This document shows, piece after piece, positions 45,979 to 55,530 of a stretch of DNA of 64,000 nucleotides. The stretch is from Bacteroides thetaiotaomicron VPI-5482 (GTDB taxonomy: Bacteria > Bacteroidota > Bacteroidia > Bacteroidales > Bacteroidaceae): contig NC_004663.1 of the NCBI RefSeq assembly GCF_000011065.1, positions 3,286,001 to 3,350,000 on the forward strand, written 5' to 3'. Below the pieces are notes generated by a model. It saw only the letters and a program-made list of their open reading frames with translations, was not told the DNA's origin and did not search any database. Position 1 is the stretch's first letter. Each line of letters starts with the position of its first letter. The position numbers and the translations under genes were made by a program.

Positions 45979-46872
45979 GTGGTCTCTCTTTGCAAATTGT
46001 TTGGTGTAACAAAGCAAGCCTTTTATAAGTATGTTGACCATAGTACGGATAGTTCGGCCCGTGAACGTTTTGTTCTTGAGTTTGTCAAACGTGTGCGTTC
46101 AAAGGACCCTGGTATTGGGGGGATGAAACTTTGGCTGATGTACCGTAATGAGTTCGGCACCAGCCAGGCCTTTGTTGGGCGTGACTGTTTCTGTGCTATA
46201 TTGTCCAAGTATAAGCTGACAATACGCAAACGTTTTCGGGCTCCACGTACGACAGACTCCTCTCATCACTTGCCACAGTATCCTGATTTAACCAGGACAT
46301 TGCTATTAGAACATCCTGATCAGCTGTGGGTTAGTGATATCACTTACATTACCATATGGTTGCCTGACGGCAGTTATGTGTTCTGCTACCTGTCTCTGGT
46401 GACAGACGCCTATACGAAGGAGATCATTGGGTATTGCGTAGGTGATACTCTGGGAAGCTGTTACACAGTGGAAGCTCTGGAAATGGCAGTCAGACGCATA
46501 GCTGCAAAGGAGATTAAGGGTTTGATCCATCACTCCGACCGAGGCGTACAATATGCCAGTGCGGATTATATTGCCATATTACGACATAACGGGATTCTTC
46601 CCAGCATGACAGAGGATGGCAATCCCAAGGACAATGCCATAGCTGAGCGTGTGAATGGCATTATAAAGAATGAATTGCTGCAAGGAATGCGCTTTAGTTC
46701 AATACAGGAAGTCAGAAAAGCTGTAGCAACAGCCGTTCACTTCTATAACAACGAAAGGCCTCATATGAGCTTGGATATGCTTACCCCGGTACAGGCAGGA
46801 GAAATGCAAGGACCTATCAGGAAAAGATGGATAAGCTACAGAGAAAAGTATCTGAATGTAGCACTTGCTTAA
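45979..46872 (+). CDS. IS3-family OrfB (DDE transposase)
   Basis: 297 residues from ATG 45979, though the protein is probably made as an OrfAB fusion. An HTH_21-type region (ERFVLEFVKRVRSKDPGIGG) precedes the integrase core. Acidic residues are seen at DQLWVSDITYI, IHHSDRGVQYAS and NAIAERVNGIIKNELL, the D-D-(35)-E triad. The tail YNNERPHMSLDMLTPVQAGE is typical. The element looks intact at protein level. Confidence 0.9.
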   Translation: MVSLCKLFGVTKQAFYKYVDHSTDSSARERFVLEFVKRVRSKDPGIGGMKLWLMYRNEFGTSQAFVGRDCFCAILSKYKLTIRKRFRAPRTTDSSHHLPQYPDLTRTLLLEHPDQLWVSDITYITIWLPDGSYVFCYLSLVTDAYTKEIIGYCVGDTLGSCYTVEALEMAVRRIAAKEIKGLIHHSDRGVQYASADYIAILRHNGILPSMTEDGNPKDNAIAERVNGIIKNELLQGMRFSSIQEVRKAVATAVHFYNNERPHMSLDMLTPVQAGEMQGPIRKRWISYREKYLNVALA

Positions 46873-48147
46873 AAATAAATATGTACATTTGCTTATGAAA
46901 AGACCAAGAATGCCCTGCTAGCGGGATAGAAAGAGGAAAAAGGGTGAGTTCCTTTCTTTTTTCTTCTTTCAAAGAGAAGAGTCAACCGGTTAAAGGAATA
47001 AGAAAAAAATAAGTAAACCGGAGGCAGGAATAATAAATAATAAAGTAAACAGCTGCCAGGGTTAGTAATATTTCTAGTCAACACATAGCAGCTATTAGAG
47101 ATAAACAAGTCAACCATTATTAGGGAAGTACAGAGCTTTTTAGTTTCTCCCGCTTGAAACTTTTGTTTCTCCTGCTTGGAACTAAAGTTTCATCGGCTTG
47201 AAACTTTAGTTTCAAAGCCGTGAAACCAAAGTTCCGGACGCTTGAAAACAGTGGTTCCAGCCGATGGAATGAATGAAACAAGGCAGGAAACTGATCCCTT
47301 ACTTATATGATTCAATTAACTTGACCGCACCAACTGTTCGATTAACCTGCTCTTCCAAGAAACAATAAATCATTTATCACTCAAAAACAGCGGAGTTATC
47401 AACTATTAAAGGATGATTTATCAATTATTAATGTCTGAAATATCAATCATTAATAATTGACACCTCAGACATTAATACACTGTAAATCAAATGACAACAT
47501 CAAACAAATGACAGATAATGATACATGGAAGAGTGAGAGCAAACACTTGCTCTCATAACTGCTACCACACTTGCTGCCATACCTGAAACTAAGATGAATA
47601 AAGGCATACAGACAATCTGTTAGGGCATGAGAGCAAAAGTCGCGTTGAATTACTGTGGAGAAAGCATAAAGCAAAATGTCTGTTCATTTCAAATAGAACC
47701 TTTGTTTATCTCAAATATAAGTTCCGCTTTAAGATAAACAAAGAGTCAATGTGCACAAATATATAATAACAAGATATCGAAAAAAAGTCTCAAACACCCA
47801 ACACTTTTATTATCCTTTCAACTAGTAATAGCAAGCTTAAATACTATACATATTCATACACAATCACAGATATATTACCACCAAATAAAAATAAAAAAAC
47901 AGGCTTATTGTCAAAGTTTTAAGCTTAAAAACAGGAACTATCACTAAAACAATAAACATCAATAACAAATCACAACTCCCCAAGTTCAAGTTCATCATAA
48001 GGGCGATAGAATTTCCAGTAAATCTTCACTACTTTTCAGATCATTTTATCACACACACTGACTTCCTCTTACCAAAGACATACACAATAGCCGATCAATA
48101 GAAAGATGATAAGACACGAGAAGCAATTTCGGGATTACTTCTTTTCT
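46873..48147. other. Long gene-free region right of the IS3 element
   Basis: About 1.27 kb. It holds a purine-rich stretch (46915-47040), the 22-bp-period array (47144-47254), repeated ATTAATAATTGA-type words near 47400-47460, and A-rich DNA to 48147. Short frames here look like low-complexity chance. No RNA gene recognised. Confidence 0.5.
47144..47254. repeat. 22-bp-period degenerate tandem array 1
   Basis: Five units start at 47144, 47166, 47188, 47210 and 47232. Examples are TTTCTCCCGCTTGAAACTTT-TG and TTTCATCGGCTTGAAACTTT-AG. The shared core is TTTC-N4-GCTTGAAACT. The period is exactly 22 bp except for the last unit (23). Confidence 0.75.
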
Positions 48148-48873
48148 TTATTTTATAATCGTTTCCACGCACCCGTTTTTGAAAAAAAGATAGAAAGAGC
48201 TGGAATACATCCATTGCACTTCACCATTTGATTCTGAGATTGTTTGTGGTTTGCCAAAAGCCAGCAGGCATTCATCTTCTGTCATCCCCTTTACCGGTTT
48301 GCCGATATTTATTTCATTCCAATGGGTGATAGGAGAAAGCTGGTTTGTGCTGACAAAATCAAACAGTTTGTTCAGCATCTGCGATTCTATTTGCACAAAG
48401 TCATCCATGGTTTCCTGGTGAGAAGGCTTCTTCTCAGGTTGTAGTTTTTCCATCGGAGTGACTTTCTTCATTATAACCACCGATGATTCTATCTGAATAT
48501 TGGAAAGATAATAGACCAGCTTCCCATCTTTTACCTGAAATTGGGCCGTACAATAGTACGTATTCTTTTGTTTGGCATCCGCCTGGGAAGTAAGCACCAG
48601 GTTACAACTAAAACTCTTGGCAGGAATGCTTACTTCTGTTATTCCGTCACGCTGTGCAGAGCAAACGTTTTTAATAGTCCACAACAGAGCATTAGCATAA
48701 ATACTTTCATCGTTCATCGGACTGAAAGGAATGAATCCGTTGACTACATATTTGCTGCCGTCCGCACTGAGCGGATAAGTATTCTTTTGTTCAGTAAAAG
48801 TTTGTGCAATCAAAGAGGGCAGTACTCCACCCAATAAAAATACAATTACCCAAAGTCTCAGTCTTGTTATCAT
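48148..48873 (-). CDS. Secreted DUF4468-type protein with SmpA/OmlA-like end
   Basis: 241 residues with a signal peptide ending IAQ (about 24). The first domain (about 30-130, SKYVVNGFIPFSPMNDESIY ... QFQVKDGKLVYYLSNI) resembles DUF4468, a TBP-like fold common in Bacteroides. The last ~60 residues (IGKPVKGMTEDECLLAFGKP, WMYSSSFYLFFKNGCVETI) look like a small OmlA-type repeat. Function unknown. It lies upstream of gene-poor DNA and 96 bp from the barrel protein encoded to its right on the same strand. Confidence 0.68.
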   Translation of the reverse strand: MITRLRLWVIVFLLGGVLPSLIAQTFTEQKNTYPLSADGSKYVVNGFIPFSPMNDESIYANALLWTIKNVCSAQRDGITEVSIPAKSFSCNLVLTSQADAKQKNTYYCTAQFQVKDGKLVYYLSNIQIESSVVIMKKVTPMEKLQPEKKPSHQETMDDFVQIESQMLNKLFDFVSTNQLSPITHWNEINIGKPVKGMTEDECLLAFGKPQTISESNGEVQWMYSSSFYLFFKNGCVETIIK

Positions 48874-48969
48874 ACGCCGCTATGTTTAAGAAAACAGCAT
48901 TCACGTCTTTTCCATCAAAAGAAAAGAGCGCAAATGCTGAAATTTATATGATTAAAATATGTGTCTCAA

Positions 48970-49602
48970 TTAGAAAGCAATCCCCAGACGGATCATAAAG
49001 TTACTAGTCTTGATTCCATCGAGATCGGAAAATACGTCAATGAATCCACGCTGATAAGTGAAATCCAGATTGAAACGGTCATACCACAGTCCTACGCCAA
49101 TATTCATACCGGCATCGAAATGATTGTAATCCACTTCCAGATAATCTGCAAAATCTCCCCAGCTGATGCTTTCACCACTTTCTTTCATTTTGCTGGTATA
49201 GTCATAACTGGCAAAAACACCCAGATGCGGATCGATGCTAAGATTGTCCGCTACTCCAATTTTCCATCCGAAAGTGAACGGTGAATATTGAATATTGTGT
49301 GCGATACATTTCATTTCATCGGCTTTAAACCCACGGGAACCGAGGCCGAATTCCATTCCCCAATATGCTCCGGCACCGCCCATAGGCTTTTGATAGCCGA
49401 ATGTAGCATTGTAGCCAATATTTGAATCCGCTTCAACTCCGTCACCGTTGAGGTTCATGATGTTCAGGCCTGCACGCAGGAACCATTGTGTGTTACTCGC
49501 TTGCTTTTGAGTCTTGACGATTGCACTTCTGGATGATACAATCTGTGCCTGTGTTCCTACGCACAACAAAAGCGCAGCAACAATTGATAATACTTTTTTC
49601 AT
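48970..49602 (-). CDS. Outer-membrane beta-barrel protein
   Basis: 210 residues with a signal peptide (MKKVLSIVAALLLCVGTQAQ). Alternating amphipathic strands follow, such as WFLRAGLNIMNLNGDG, GAYWGMEFGLGSRGFKA, FNLDFTYQRGFIDVFSD and the closing NFMIRLGIAF with terminal Phe, as in 8-stranded OMP beta-barrels (PorT/OprF-like). It sits 22 bp after a small secreted protein gene and is probably co-transcribed with it. No substrate can be named. Confidence 0.8.
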   Translation of the reverse strand: MKKVLSIVAALLLCVGTQAQIVSSRSAIVKTQKQASNTQWFLRAGLNIMNLNGDGVEADSNIGYNATFGYQKPMGGAGAYWGMEFGLGSRGFKADEMKCIAHNIQYSPFTFGWKIGVADNLSIDPHLGVFASYDYTSKMKESGESISWGDFADYLEVDYNHFDAGMNIGVGLWYDRFNLDFTYQRGFIDVFSDLDGIKTSNFMIRLGIAF

Positions 49603-49624
49603 TATTGTCTATGTTTTTTGGTTA

Positions 49625-50110
49625 TTAATTCTTGTTCTTTATGACAGGTGCTATTTTGGTTCTATCATCGGCACCCGAAAGTTTCTGGATACGTATCCAT
49701 TCGTAATCTTCTGTCGTGGCAGTATGCCAGTTGGTGAACACGCCCGGATAACCTACGACCGTAACCGTATATCCTCCCGACTTTTCATCATCCTCTATCT
49801 TAAAAGTGGCTCCCATGATTACATCACAATCGTTCTTGATAGTGGACAAATAAGTTCCCCATGCACGGATGTTATCAAGCTCACCCTTCATGGCAACTTC
49901 CACCTCTTCTCTGCTCAGTGTCCATACATCCTTTATTCGTCCTTTCTCTTCAAGAATTTTCACCTCTACAACTGTAGGCTTTACACAAACTTCGGTTACT
50001 GCATCTCCGGCACGTGCCTGCGCATCACGAAACTTAAAGACAGTCTTTTGCGCATACGTCCCAATGACACAACCGAAAACCAGCATCATAATTAGAATCA
50101 GCTTTTTCAT
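49625..50110 (-). CDS. Small secreted hypothetical protein
   Basis: The start is set at 50110 (MKKLILIMMLVFGCVIGTYA), which gives a normal signal peptide and places the -7 box TACCTTTG (plus CAAAGGTA at 50141-50148) about 30 bp upstream. An earlier ATG at 50143 would overlap that box. 161 residues. The mature part has mixed strands (TVFKFRDAQARAGDAVTEV, GGYTVTVVGYPGVFTNWHTA) and no recognised family. The following gene encodes a beta-barrel protein, so an envelope role is likely. Confidence 0.7.
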   Translation of the reverse strand: MKKLILIMMLVFGCVIGTYAQKTVFKFRDAQARAGDAVTEVCVKPTVVEVKILEEKGRIKDVWTLSREEVEVAMKGELDNIRAWGTYLSTIKNDCDVIMGATFKIEDDEKSGGYTVTVVGYPGVFTNWHTATTEDYEWIRIQKLSGADDRTKIAPVIKNKN

Positions 50111-50208
50111 ATTCTTTTGTGATTTTATGTTAATATGCCGCAAAGGTATGCGAAAGGAGTATACCAGCAGGAGAAATCATAGTTCCGGATAGGATACAGA
50201 AATGTATC

Positions 50209-50439
50209 TTATTTGGATACACATGAAGAAGTACCGATACGGATGTTATCGGATAAATCGCGGAAGAAATCATGATCGAGTATGCACGAAATGCGCCAAA
50301 GAAGATGGATGTCGATATTTTCCTTCTTGAATATCTTGTATATATTGGGACGTGTACAGCATAACTGTCCGGCGAACCAGGTAACTGTGCGTCCCTGTTC
50401 GTGAAGCGTACGTTCGATAAGCTGTCCCGCATGAATCAT
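50209..50439 (-). CDS. Small helix-turn-helix (XRE-like) regulator
   Basis: The start is set at 50439 (MIHAGQLIERTLHEQGRTVT), the usual XRE opening; the frame begins 12 codons earlier. 76 residues: helices IERTLHEQGRTVTWFAGQL, turn CCTRPNIYKIFKKENIDI and LLWRISCILDHDFFRDLS. Resembles Cro/C1-type folds, though with Cys-Cys in the turn. Stand-alone gene; the target is unknown. Confidence 0.68.
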   Translation of the reverse strand: MIHAGQLIERTLHEQGRTVTWFAGQLCCTRPNIYKIFKKENIDIHLLWRISCILDHDFFRDLSDNIRIGTSSCVSK

Positions 50440-50915
50440 GCCCAATCTTCCTATGAGTGTCCCCCTGACTCCCACCGGGTAAACGGATAAATGTAAGATG
50501 AAAGGAATATATAAAAAAGCGTGGGAATCTTACCTTCGTCCGTTCCATGTTCAAGGCCTTCGCAATGCCCACCACCGAGAACGAACAACGCAGAAAGCCC
50601 ACGCCGATATGTACAACACCCGTAACCTCCCTTTGTTTTCTCAAAAAGAGGCACGGATGTATATAAATACACATCAGGAGGACGTCTTAGTTGCTATTCG
50701 TCATTCCGGTGGTCAAAGTTTGCGAAGTTCTGAAACACGAAAGACAAACGCTTGTAAACGTCTTCTCTATATACACGGCTCCCCCACCACCCGGAGGCTT
50801 TCTGCGGAAGAGTCCGTTGCAAATGTATAAAAAAATAAGTTTGGTGCGCCAATTATGATTAATAATCTTTTAATCACTCTCAGCAAATGACAGTCCAATT
50901 ATCCCAATAGAGCCA
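50440..50915. other. Gene-free spacer
   Basis: About 476 bases. Overlapping frames on both strands exist but have no credible protein features. A GGGG/CCCC-type element CACCACCCGGAGG occurs near 50786. No RNA recognised. Confidence 0.4.
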
Positions 50916-51932
50916 TCAGACTTTACACAAAATTCGTTCTATCCCGTTTAATTCTTCAGCAGTAAATTCCAACTGGTTTAAAGCCTGCAAATTGTCTGCC
51001 AGCTGATTCACTGAGCTCGCTCCTACTATGACCGATGTCATCCGTTCGTCTCTCAGCACCCATGCCAAAGCCATTTCTGCCAGCGTCTGTCCACGGTGAC
51101 GGGCGATTTCATTCAATTGTCGGGCAGCCTCCACCTTTTCAGGCGTCACTTGCGAACGTTGCAGAAAAGTGGAAGGACGTGCCGCGCGTGAGCCTTCGGG
51201 GATGCCATTCAGATATTTATCCGTCAGTAATCCTTGCGCCAAAGGGGAAAAGGCGATAAAGCCGGAACCGTATTCGGCAGCCAAAGGAAGGCTTTCAGCC
51301 TCAACTGCACGGTCGAACATACTATAACGATACTGGCTGATAAGACAAGGAACGCCTGCTTTTGCCATCATTTCATAAGCAATCCGCGCTTGCAGAGGAG
51401 GATATTTTGAGATTCCGATATACAGAGCTTTTCCTTGCTTTACAATATCAATCAACGTTTGAATGGTTTCTTCTACCGGAGTGACTCCGTCATAGCGATG
51501 ACTATAGAAGATATCAAAATACTCCAGCCCTGTCCGGCGCAGACTCTGATCGATGCTTGCCATCAGGTTTTTGCGGGAACTGTTACCGCCATAAGGTCCT
51601 GCCCACATATCATGTCCGGCTTTGGAGGAGATTATCATCTCATCCCGGTATCCCTGGAAGTTTTCTTTGAGAATCCGTCCGAAATTAGTTTCGGCACTTC
51701 CCGGCACAGGGCCATAGTTATTAGCAAGATCGAAATGGGTGATGCCATGGTCGAAGGCATATTTAATCATGTCGGTCGCTACACTAAAGTTATCTACACT
51801 ACCGAAGTTATGCCACAATCCTAAAGAGATGAGAGGCAGTTGCAAGCCACTCTTGCCACAGTATTTATATTGCATGCGATCGTAGCGATCAGTAGCCGGC
51901 TGATTATTCAATGGGTAATCCATAAGGTTCAA
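50916..51932 (-). CDS. Aldo/keto reductase, L-glyceraldehyde-3-phosphate reductase type
   Basis: 338 residues of the AKR14/YghZ-like group. The catalytic tetrad is in view: Asp and Tyr in HFDLANNYGPVPGSAE, Lys in IISSKAGHDMWAG, His in FYSHRYDGVTP. NADPH-site parts are GISKYPPLQARIAYEM, FIAFSPLAQGLLTDKYLNG and VIVGASSVNQLADNL. E. coli YghZ reduces L-glyceraldehyde-3-phosphate and methylglyoxal. Cytosolic; NADPH is the expected donor. It is the only enzyme gene between envelope genes and a GH2 gene on the same strand and need not be linked to either. Confidence 0.9.
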   Translation of the reverse strand: MNLMDYPLNNQPATDRYDRMQYKYCGKSGLQLPLISLGLWHNFGSVDNFSVATDMIKYAFDHGITHFDLANNYGPVPGSAETNFGRILKENFQGYRDEMIISSKAGHDMWAGPYGGNSSRKNLMASIDQSLRRTGLEYFDIFYSHRYDGVTPVEETIQTLIDIVKQGKALYIGISKYPPLQARIAYEMMAKAGVPCLISQYRYSMFDRAVEAESLPLAAEYGSGFIAFSPLAQGLLTDKYLNGIPEGSRAARPSTFLQRSQVTPEKVEAARQLNEIARHRGQTLAEMALAWVLRDERMTSVIVGASSVNQLADNLQALNQLEFTAEELNGIERILCKV

Positions 51933-52136
51933 TGTTTTTTCGTTATTGCAAAGAAAGAGAAAATATTTTAATAATGTTCCATCTTATTGCTAAATTCAAA
52001 GGTTGAAATCAAGGAACAACGTCCTTCAGTCTGCCAGTAAAGAAGACACATTCTGATCAAAAAAGACAGATGATGTCACTATACTGACAGTACGATGGAC
52101 GGTCCTTGGAAAACCAATCATACAAACCCTAAAAAA

Positions 52137-55100
52137 CTATTTCAACAAGTTCTCCTTGAACTCTATTTCTACAATACGCAATTCATGGCCGGTCTTGTCC
52201 CCATCCTTCGCTTTAAACAAATCCAGTTCATTGGCAACGGGGGCGGCAACTTCCACTATTTGTCCAAAGGCATCTCCTTCTTTGCTTGTACCTTTCAGCC
52301 GGATGGTAATTTCATTGGTCAGTACCGGTTTTACATCCAAGTGGACGTATCCCAGACTCTTATCCGTATCTCCGCTCCATATCAGTTCTTTGCCTGCATA
52401 TATCTCCAGCGGATAACTGCGCATACGCCATCCAGTCAGTTTCATGCAGACTTCATCCACCCGTGCGGCACGTTCCAACTTATAGGTAATCCATGCGGTA
52501 GCTGCTTTCCCGTCATTCCGCCATTCGCTCAGTTCATTATCATCGAAACTGTTGACTGTACTCTCATTATTGGCTCCGGCAATGGCGGAAACGATACCAA
52601 CATCCACTTTTGAGACCTTGTATGAAGGAGTCTGCGGAGTCTCGCCACGAGTCAGCCTGCCTTCCAGTTCATCACCGGGGATATAGTTGCTCAAACCGTT
52701 TTTCACTTCGACAGGTGAGGAAGTAAGGCTGATTTCTGCCGGCTTCAATCCGTCGGCCTTCGCTGTGATACGGACGTTTCCGGCAGTAGTGAGCGAACGG
52801 ATCAAAGCACGATTGATACCGCATTCTACCGGCAAGTCTTTTGAAAGGATATAATTATTTTCTCCTTGTGCGATGCCGCCACGCCATTCGGCAGGTCCTT
52901 CTACTTCAAAGTGTATCAAGTCATTTGCCAGCGGGCAACGGTTGCCGTCTTTATCCATGACTTCTACCTGAAGCAATACCATATCGGCACCATCCGCTTT
53001 CCATCCTTCGGGACTCTGGATGAAACTCAATTGAATCTGTTCCGGCTTGCCGGCAGTCTGCAACTGAGTACGGCAACATTCTTTTCCGTTTTCGTCGTAT
53101 CCTACGGCCTCCAGTCTGCCCGGTACGAAAGCGATATCTTTGAAGGTATACAGAAAATGATAATCCTGTTCACCATAGCCCAAAGACTTACCATTCAGAA
53201 ATAATTCTACTTTATCGGCACTCGATACGACATATACCGGTTTCACTACCGTGTCATTATAATTCCAATGACCGACGATATAGATGCGGGGACATTCCGT
53301 ATCTACCCAGCCGTCCCACATCACCTGATGTGCAAAGAAGGGATCTTTAGGAATACGCATGGCGTCGGTTACTCCGCTACGACGATAATTTTCTACTCCG
53401 CGATAGTGCGTATTGGTATCGGAGAAGATAATCTTCACGCCACCCGAACTTACACGGTCACCCGTTCCCGGACGTTCTCGCCAGTAATCGAACCAGCGAA
53501 TAATATTTTCGATGGTAAAGGAATCCTGATTACGGTTGTAGACACGGGCATCCACTTTCTTCTGTACTTTGTTGGTAACGGTGGACTTATAAGAATTGCT
53601 GCCGTCTCCATCCTTGTGATAAGGATAGGAATAATCATCCCAGTATTTGCGCAATCCCTCGTCACGGCAATACTCCATTGCCCACATCGGATGATGCGCA
53701 CTCTTATTGATATACAGCATTTCGCCTCCATATTCCGCTTCGCGGATATCCAGCATTTCACGGGAACCGATTGCACGGCCGCCGTGAGGATCGTACAAAT
53801 CACGTATCGCTTTCATCTCAATCATGTGTTCACGACTGATGGACTCATTGCCGCATTCATAAAATAAGATACTCGGATTATTACGGTTATAGATGATGGC
53901 GTCGCGCATCAATTCCGTACGCTGTTCCCACTGACGTCCTTCACAATCTTTTTCGGCATCTCCCGCCTGCATAGCCTGAATCAATCCTACACGGTCGCAC
54001 GACTCGATATCCTGTTTCCACGGGGTGACATGCATCCAGCGCACGAGGTTCGCATTGCCCTCCACCATCAGATGATTGCTATAATCGCTCAGCCAGGCAG
54101 GTACGCTCATCCCGACTCCCGGCCATTCATTGCTTGTCCGCTGGGCAAAGCCCTTCATCTGAATGACACGGTCATTCAGCCAGATCATTCCTTTACCGAA
54201 GCGCGTTTTACGGAATCCGGTGCGGGTGGCAACTTCGTCCACTTTCCTGCCATCTACCCACAGGCTTGTCTTTACTGTATACAGATAGCCATATCCCCAG
54301 CTCCAGAAATGCAGGTTATCCACTTCGGATGCCGCTTTCAGCGTGATTGTTTCACCCGGTTTCACTACCGCCTTTGTTCCTTCGAATGTTTGGATCGATG
54401 TACCATCACGGTCTATCAGTTCTACTTGATAGGAAACCTGCTTATCACGGTTATATTCGTTTCTGATTTCAGATTCCGCATGAATAATGGCCTTGCGCGA
54501 TTTCACACGGATGTCTTCGGCATAGATGTAGACTCCGGTCGTTTTGAGATTACTATATAAAGGTAAAGTCTGATACAGACGGTCGGTGACGTGCAGCCAT
54601 ACATTTTTGGGGATACCGCCATAATTGGCATTAAAGTTCTTATTGCTCCACTGGTATTTCGTGCCCGTCGCCCGTTCTTTATAATTCCAGTCATTGTCGA
54701 TGCGGACTGCGATTACATTTTCCTGTCCGTACTTAATATAAGGAGTCAGATCAAAACCGACAGCCATGACACCATTCTCGTGCAGGCCGACATTCTGACC
54801 ATTTATATAGAAATCCGCCCCTTGACGGACTCCTTCAAACTCTACAAAAACTTTCTTATTCTTGCTGTTGGCAGGCAGACGGAAATGTTTCCGATACCAC
54901 ATAATCGTATCGGTCAGTTCATCAATGCTCAGGCGGAAAGCCTCATCTTCATTGAAGGCATGCGGTAAAGTCACTTTCTTCCACTCCGAATCAGAAAAAC
55001 GCGGCTGCTTTGCCTCGGGAACATCACCCACATAAAGCAACCAGTCTGAATTGAAATTATATTTATTACGGACATCGGACGATGTCACGAACTGGCTTAT

Positions 55101-55142
55101 TCCAATAAAAGCCAAAAAGAAAAAGAGGATTCTATGTCTCAT
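52137..55142 (-). CDS. GH2 beta-galactosidase-type enzyme with C-terminal binding domains
   Basis: 1001 residues with a signal peptide (ILFFFLAFIGISQFVTSS). Domain order: GH2 sugar-binding beta-sandwich (about 28-200, TIMWYRKHFRLPAN, VFVEFEGVRQGADFYINGQN), Ig-like domain (about 205-300), TIM barrel (about 305-600), DUF4982-like Ig domain (WNYNDTVVKPVYVVSSADKV), and a discoidin-like module near the C-terminus (TAWITYKLERAARVDEVCMK). The acid/base Glu lies in ILFYECGNES and the nucleophile Glu in HPMWAMEYCRDEG. Family members are retaining exo-beta-galactosidases or related enzymes. A -7 box TAGCTTTG sits at 55168-55175 on the minus strand, 26 bp upstream. Confidence 0.9.
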   Translation of the reverse strand: MRHRILFFFLAFIGISQFVTSSDVRNKYNFNSDWLLYVGDVPEAKQPRFSDSEWKKVTLPHAFNEDEAFRLSIDELTDTIMWYRKHFRLPANSKNKKVFVEFEGVRQGADFYINGQNVGLHENGVMAVGFDLTPYIKYGQENVIAVRIDNDWNYKERATGTKYQWSNKNFNANYGGIPKNVWLHVTDRLYQTLPLYSNLKTTGVYIYAEDIRVKSRKAIIHAESEIRNEYNRDKQVSYQVELIDRDGTSIQTFEGTKAVVKPGETITLKAASEVDNLHFWSWGYGYLYTVKTSLWVDGRKVDEVATRTGFRKTRFGKGMIWLNDRVIQMKGFAQRTSNEWPGVGMSVPAWLSDYSNHLMVEGNANLVRWMHVTPWKQDIESCDRVGLIQAMQAGDAEKDCEGRQWEQRTELMRDAIIYNRNNPSILFYECGNESISREHMIEMKAIRDLYDPHGGRAIGSREMLDIREAEYGGEMLYINKSAHHPMWAMEYCRDEGLRKYWDDYSYPYHKDGDGSNSYKSTVTNKVQKKVDARVYNRNQDSFTIENIIRWFDYWRERPGTGDRVSSGGVKIIFSDTNTHYRGVENYRRSGVTDAMRIPKDPFFAHQVMWDGWVDTECPRIYIVGHWNYNDTVVKPVYVVSSADKVELFLNGKSLGYGEQDYHFLYTFKDIAFVPGRLEAVGYDENGKECCRTQLQTAGKPEQIQLSFIQSPEGWKADGADMVLLQVEVMDKDGNRCPLANDLIHFEVEGPAEWRGGIAQGENNYILSKDLPVECGINRALIRSLTTAGNVRITAKADGLKPAEISLTSSPVEVKNGLSNYIPGDELEGRLTRGETPQTPSYKVSKVDVGIVSAIAGANNESTVNSFDDNELSEWRNDGKAATAWITYKLERAARVDEVCMKLTGWRMRSYPLEIYAGKELIWSGDTDKSLGYVHLDVKPVLTNEITIRLKGTSKEGDAFGQIVEVAAPVANELDLFKAKDGDKTGHELRIVEIEFKENLLK

Positions 55143-55167
55143 AGTATGTCTATTTATCTGTTCGTGG

Positions 55168-55175
55168 CAAAGCTA
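55168..55175 (-). promoter_or_regulatory. -7 box of the GH2 gene
   Basis: CAAAGCTA on the plus strand is TAGCTTTG on the minus strand, 26 bp before ATG 55142. The -33 TTTG is not matched. Confidence 0.5.
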
Positions 55176-55292
55176 GCGCAAAATACCACACACGTCCATA
55201 GACTAAAATACAGATTACATAGAGATTTGTTCACAACTGTTTAAAAATGAATCAAACAGTAGTATCTCCATTGGGGATGACCCAAAAGTCGG

Positions 55293-55459
55293 TAGTATCT
55301 CCATTCTCCTCCTTCGGGAAGGAGGAGTGGTCGAAGACCGAGGTGGTAGGAGAAATAATGTTTGTTCCTTTTTTATTGAAAATGATAGAGTAATGTATTC
55401 ACCTACCACCTCCCCCTATGGGTACTCCTCCTTCCCGAAGGAGGAGATTTAAGATACTA
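55293..55459. mobile_element. 167-bp palindromic MITE-like element
   Basis: The ends begin TAGTATCT and contain CTCCTCCTTCGGGAAGGAGG-AG (left 55293-55327, right 55425-55459 inverted), nearly perfect terminal repeats of 35 bp. Inner arms CGAGGTGGTAGG and CCTACCACCTCC also pair. A second TAGTATCTCCATT copy lies at 55260, and GATACTATTGACT repeats follow to the right. It contains no gene. It lies between MBOAT and GH2, where it could also fold in RNA. Confidence 0.72.
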
Positions 55460-55530
55460 TTGACTTTTTAGTCAGCCCCATTCAAGATACTATTGACTAT
55501 CATTTAATTCAAAACAGTGTGGAAAGAAAG

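Larger units (their letters stand above)
45584..46872 (+). mobile_element. IS3-family insertion sequence (two-frame transposase)
   Basis: orfA and orfB lie in IS3 order, with orfB in the -1 frame. Terminal inverted repeats could not be fixed by eye, so the coordinates cover only the coding part. The orfA frame contains a slippery A-run (45922-45928, CGAAAAAAAGC), and the -1 frame stays open from there into orfB, so a fused transposase can be made. Confidence 0.85.

Noticed and set aside
45300..46900. Exact IS3 terminal repeats
   Set aside because: Several weak candidates were compared by eye, but none paired well enough to set ends.
46893..47117. Minus-strand 74-codon frame
   Set aside because: Low-complexity Ser/Phe-rich translation of purine-rich DNA with no signal of a real protein.
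47144..47254. CRISPR array
   Set aside because: 22-bp units with degenerate content, no 25-40 bp repeats, no cas genes in the window.
50498..50830. Plus-strand 110-codon frame
   Set aside because: Composition is irregular, with no domain; it overlaps equally poor frames on the other strand.
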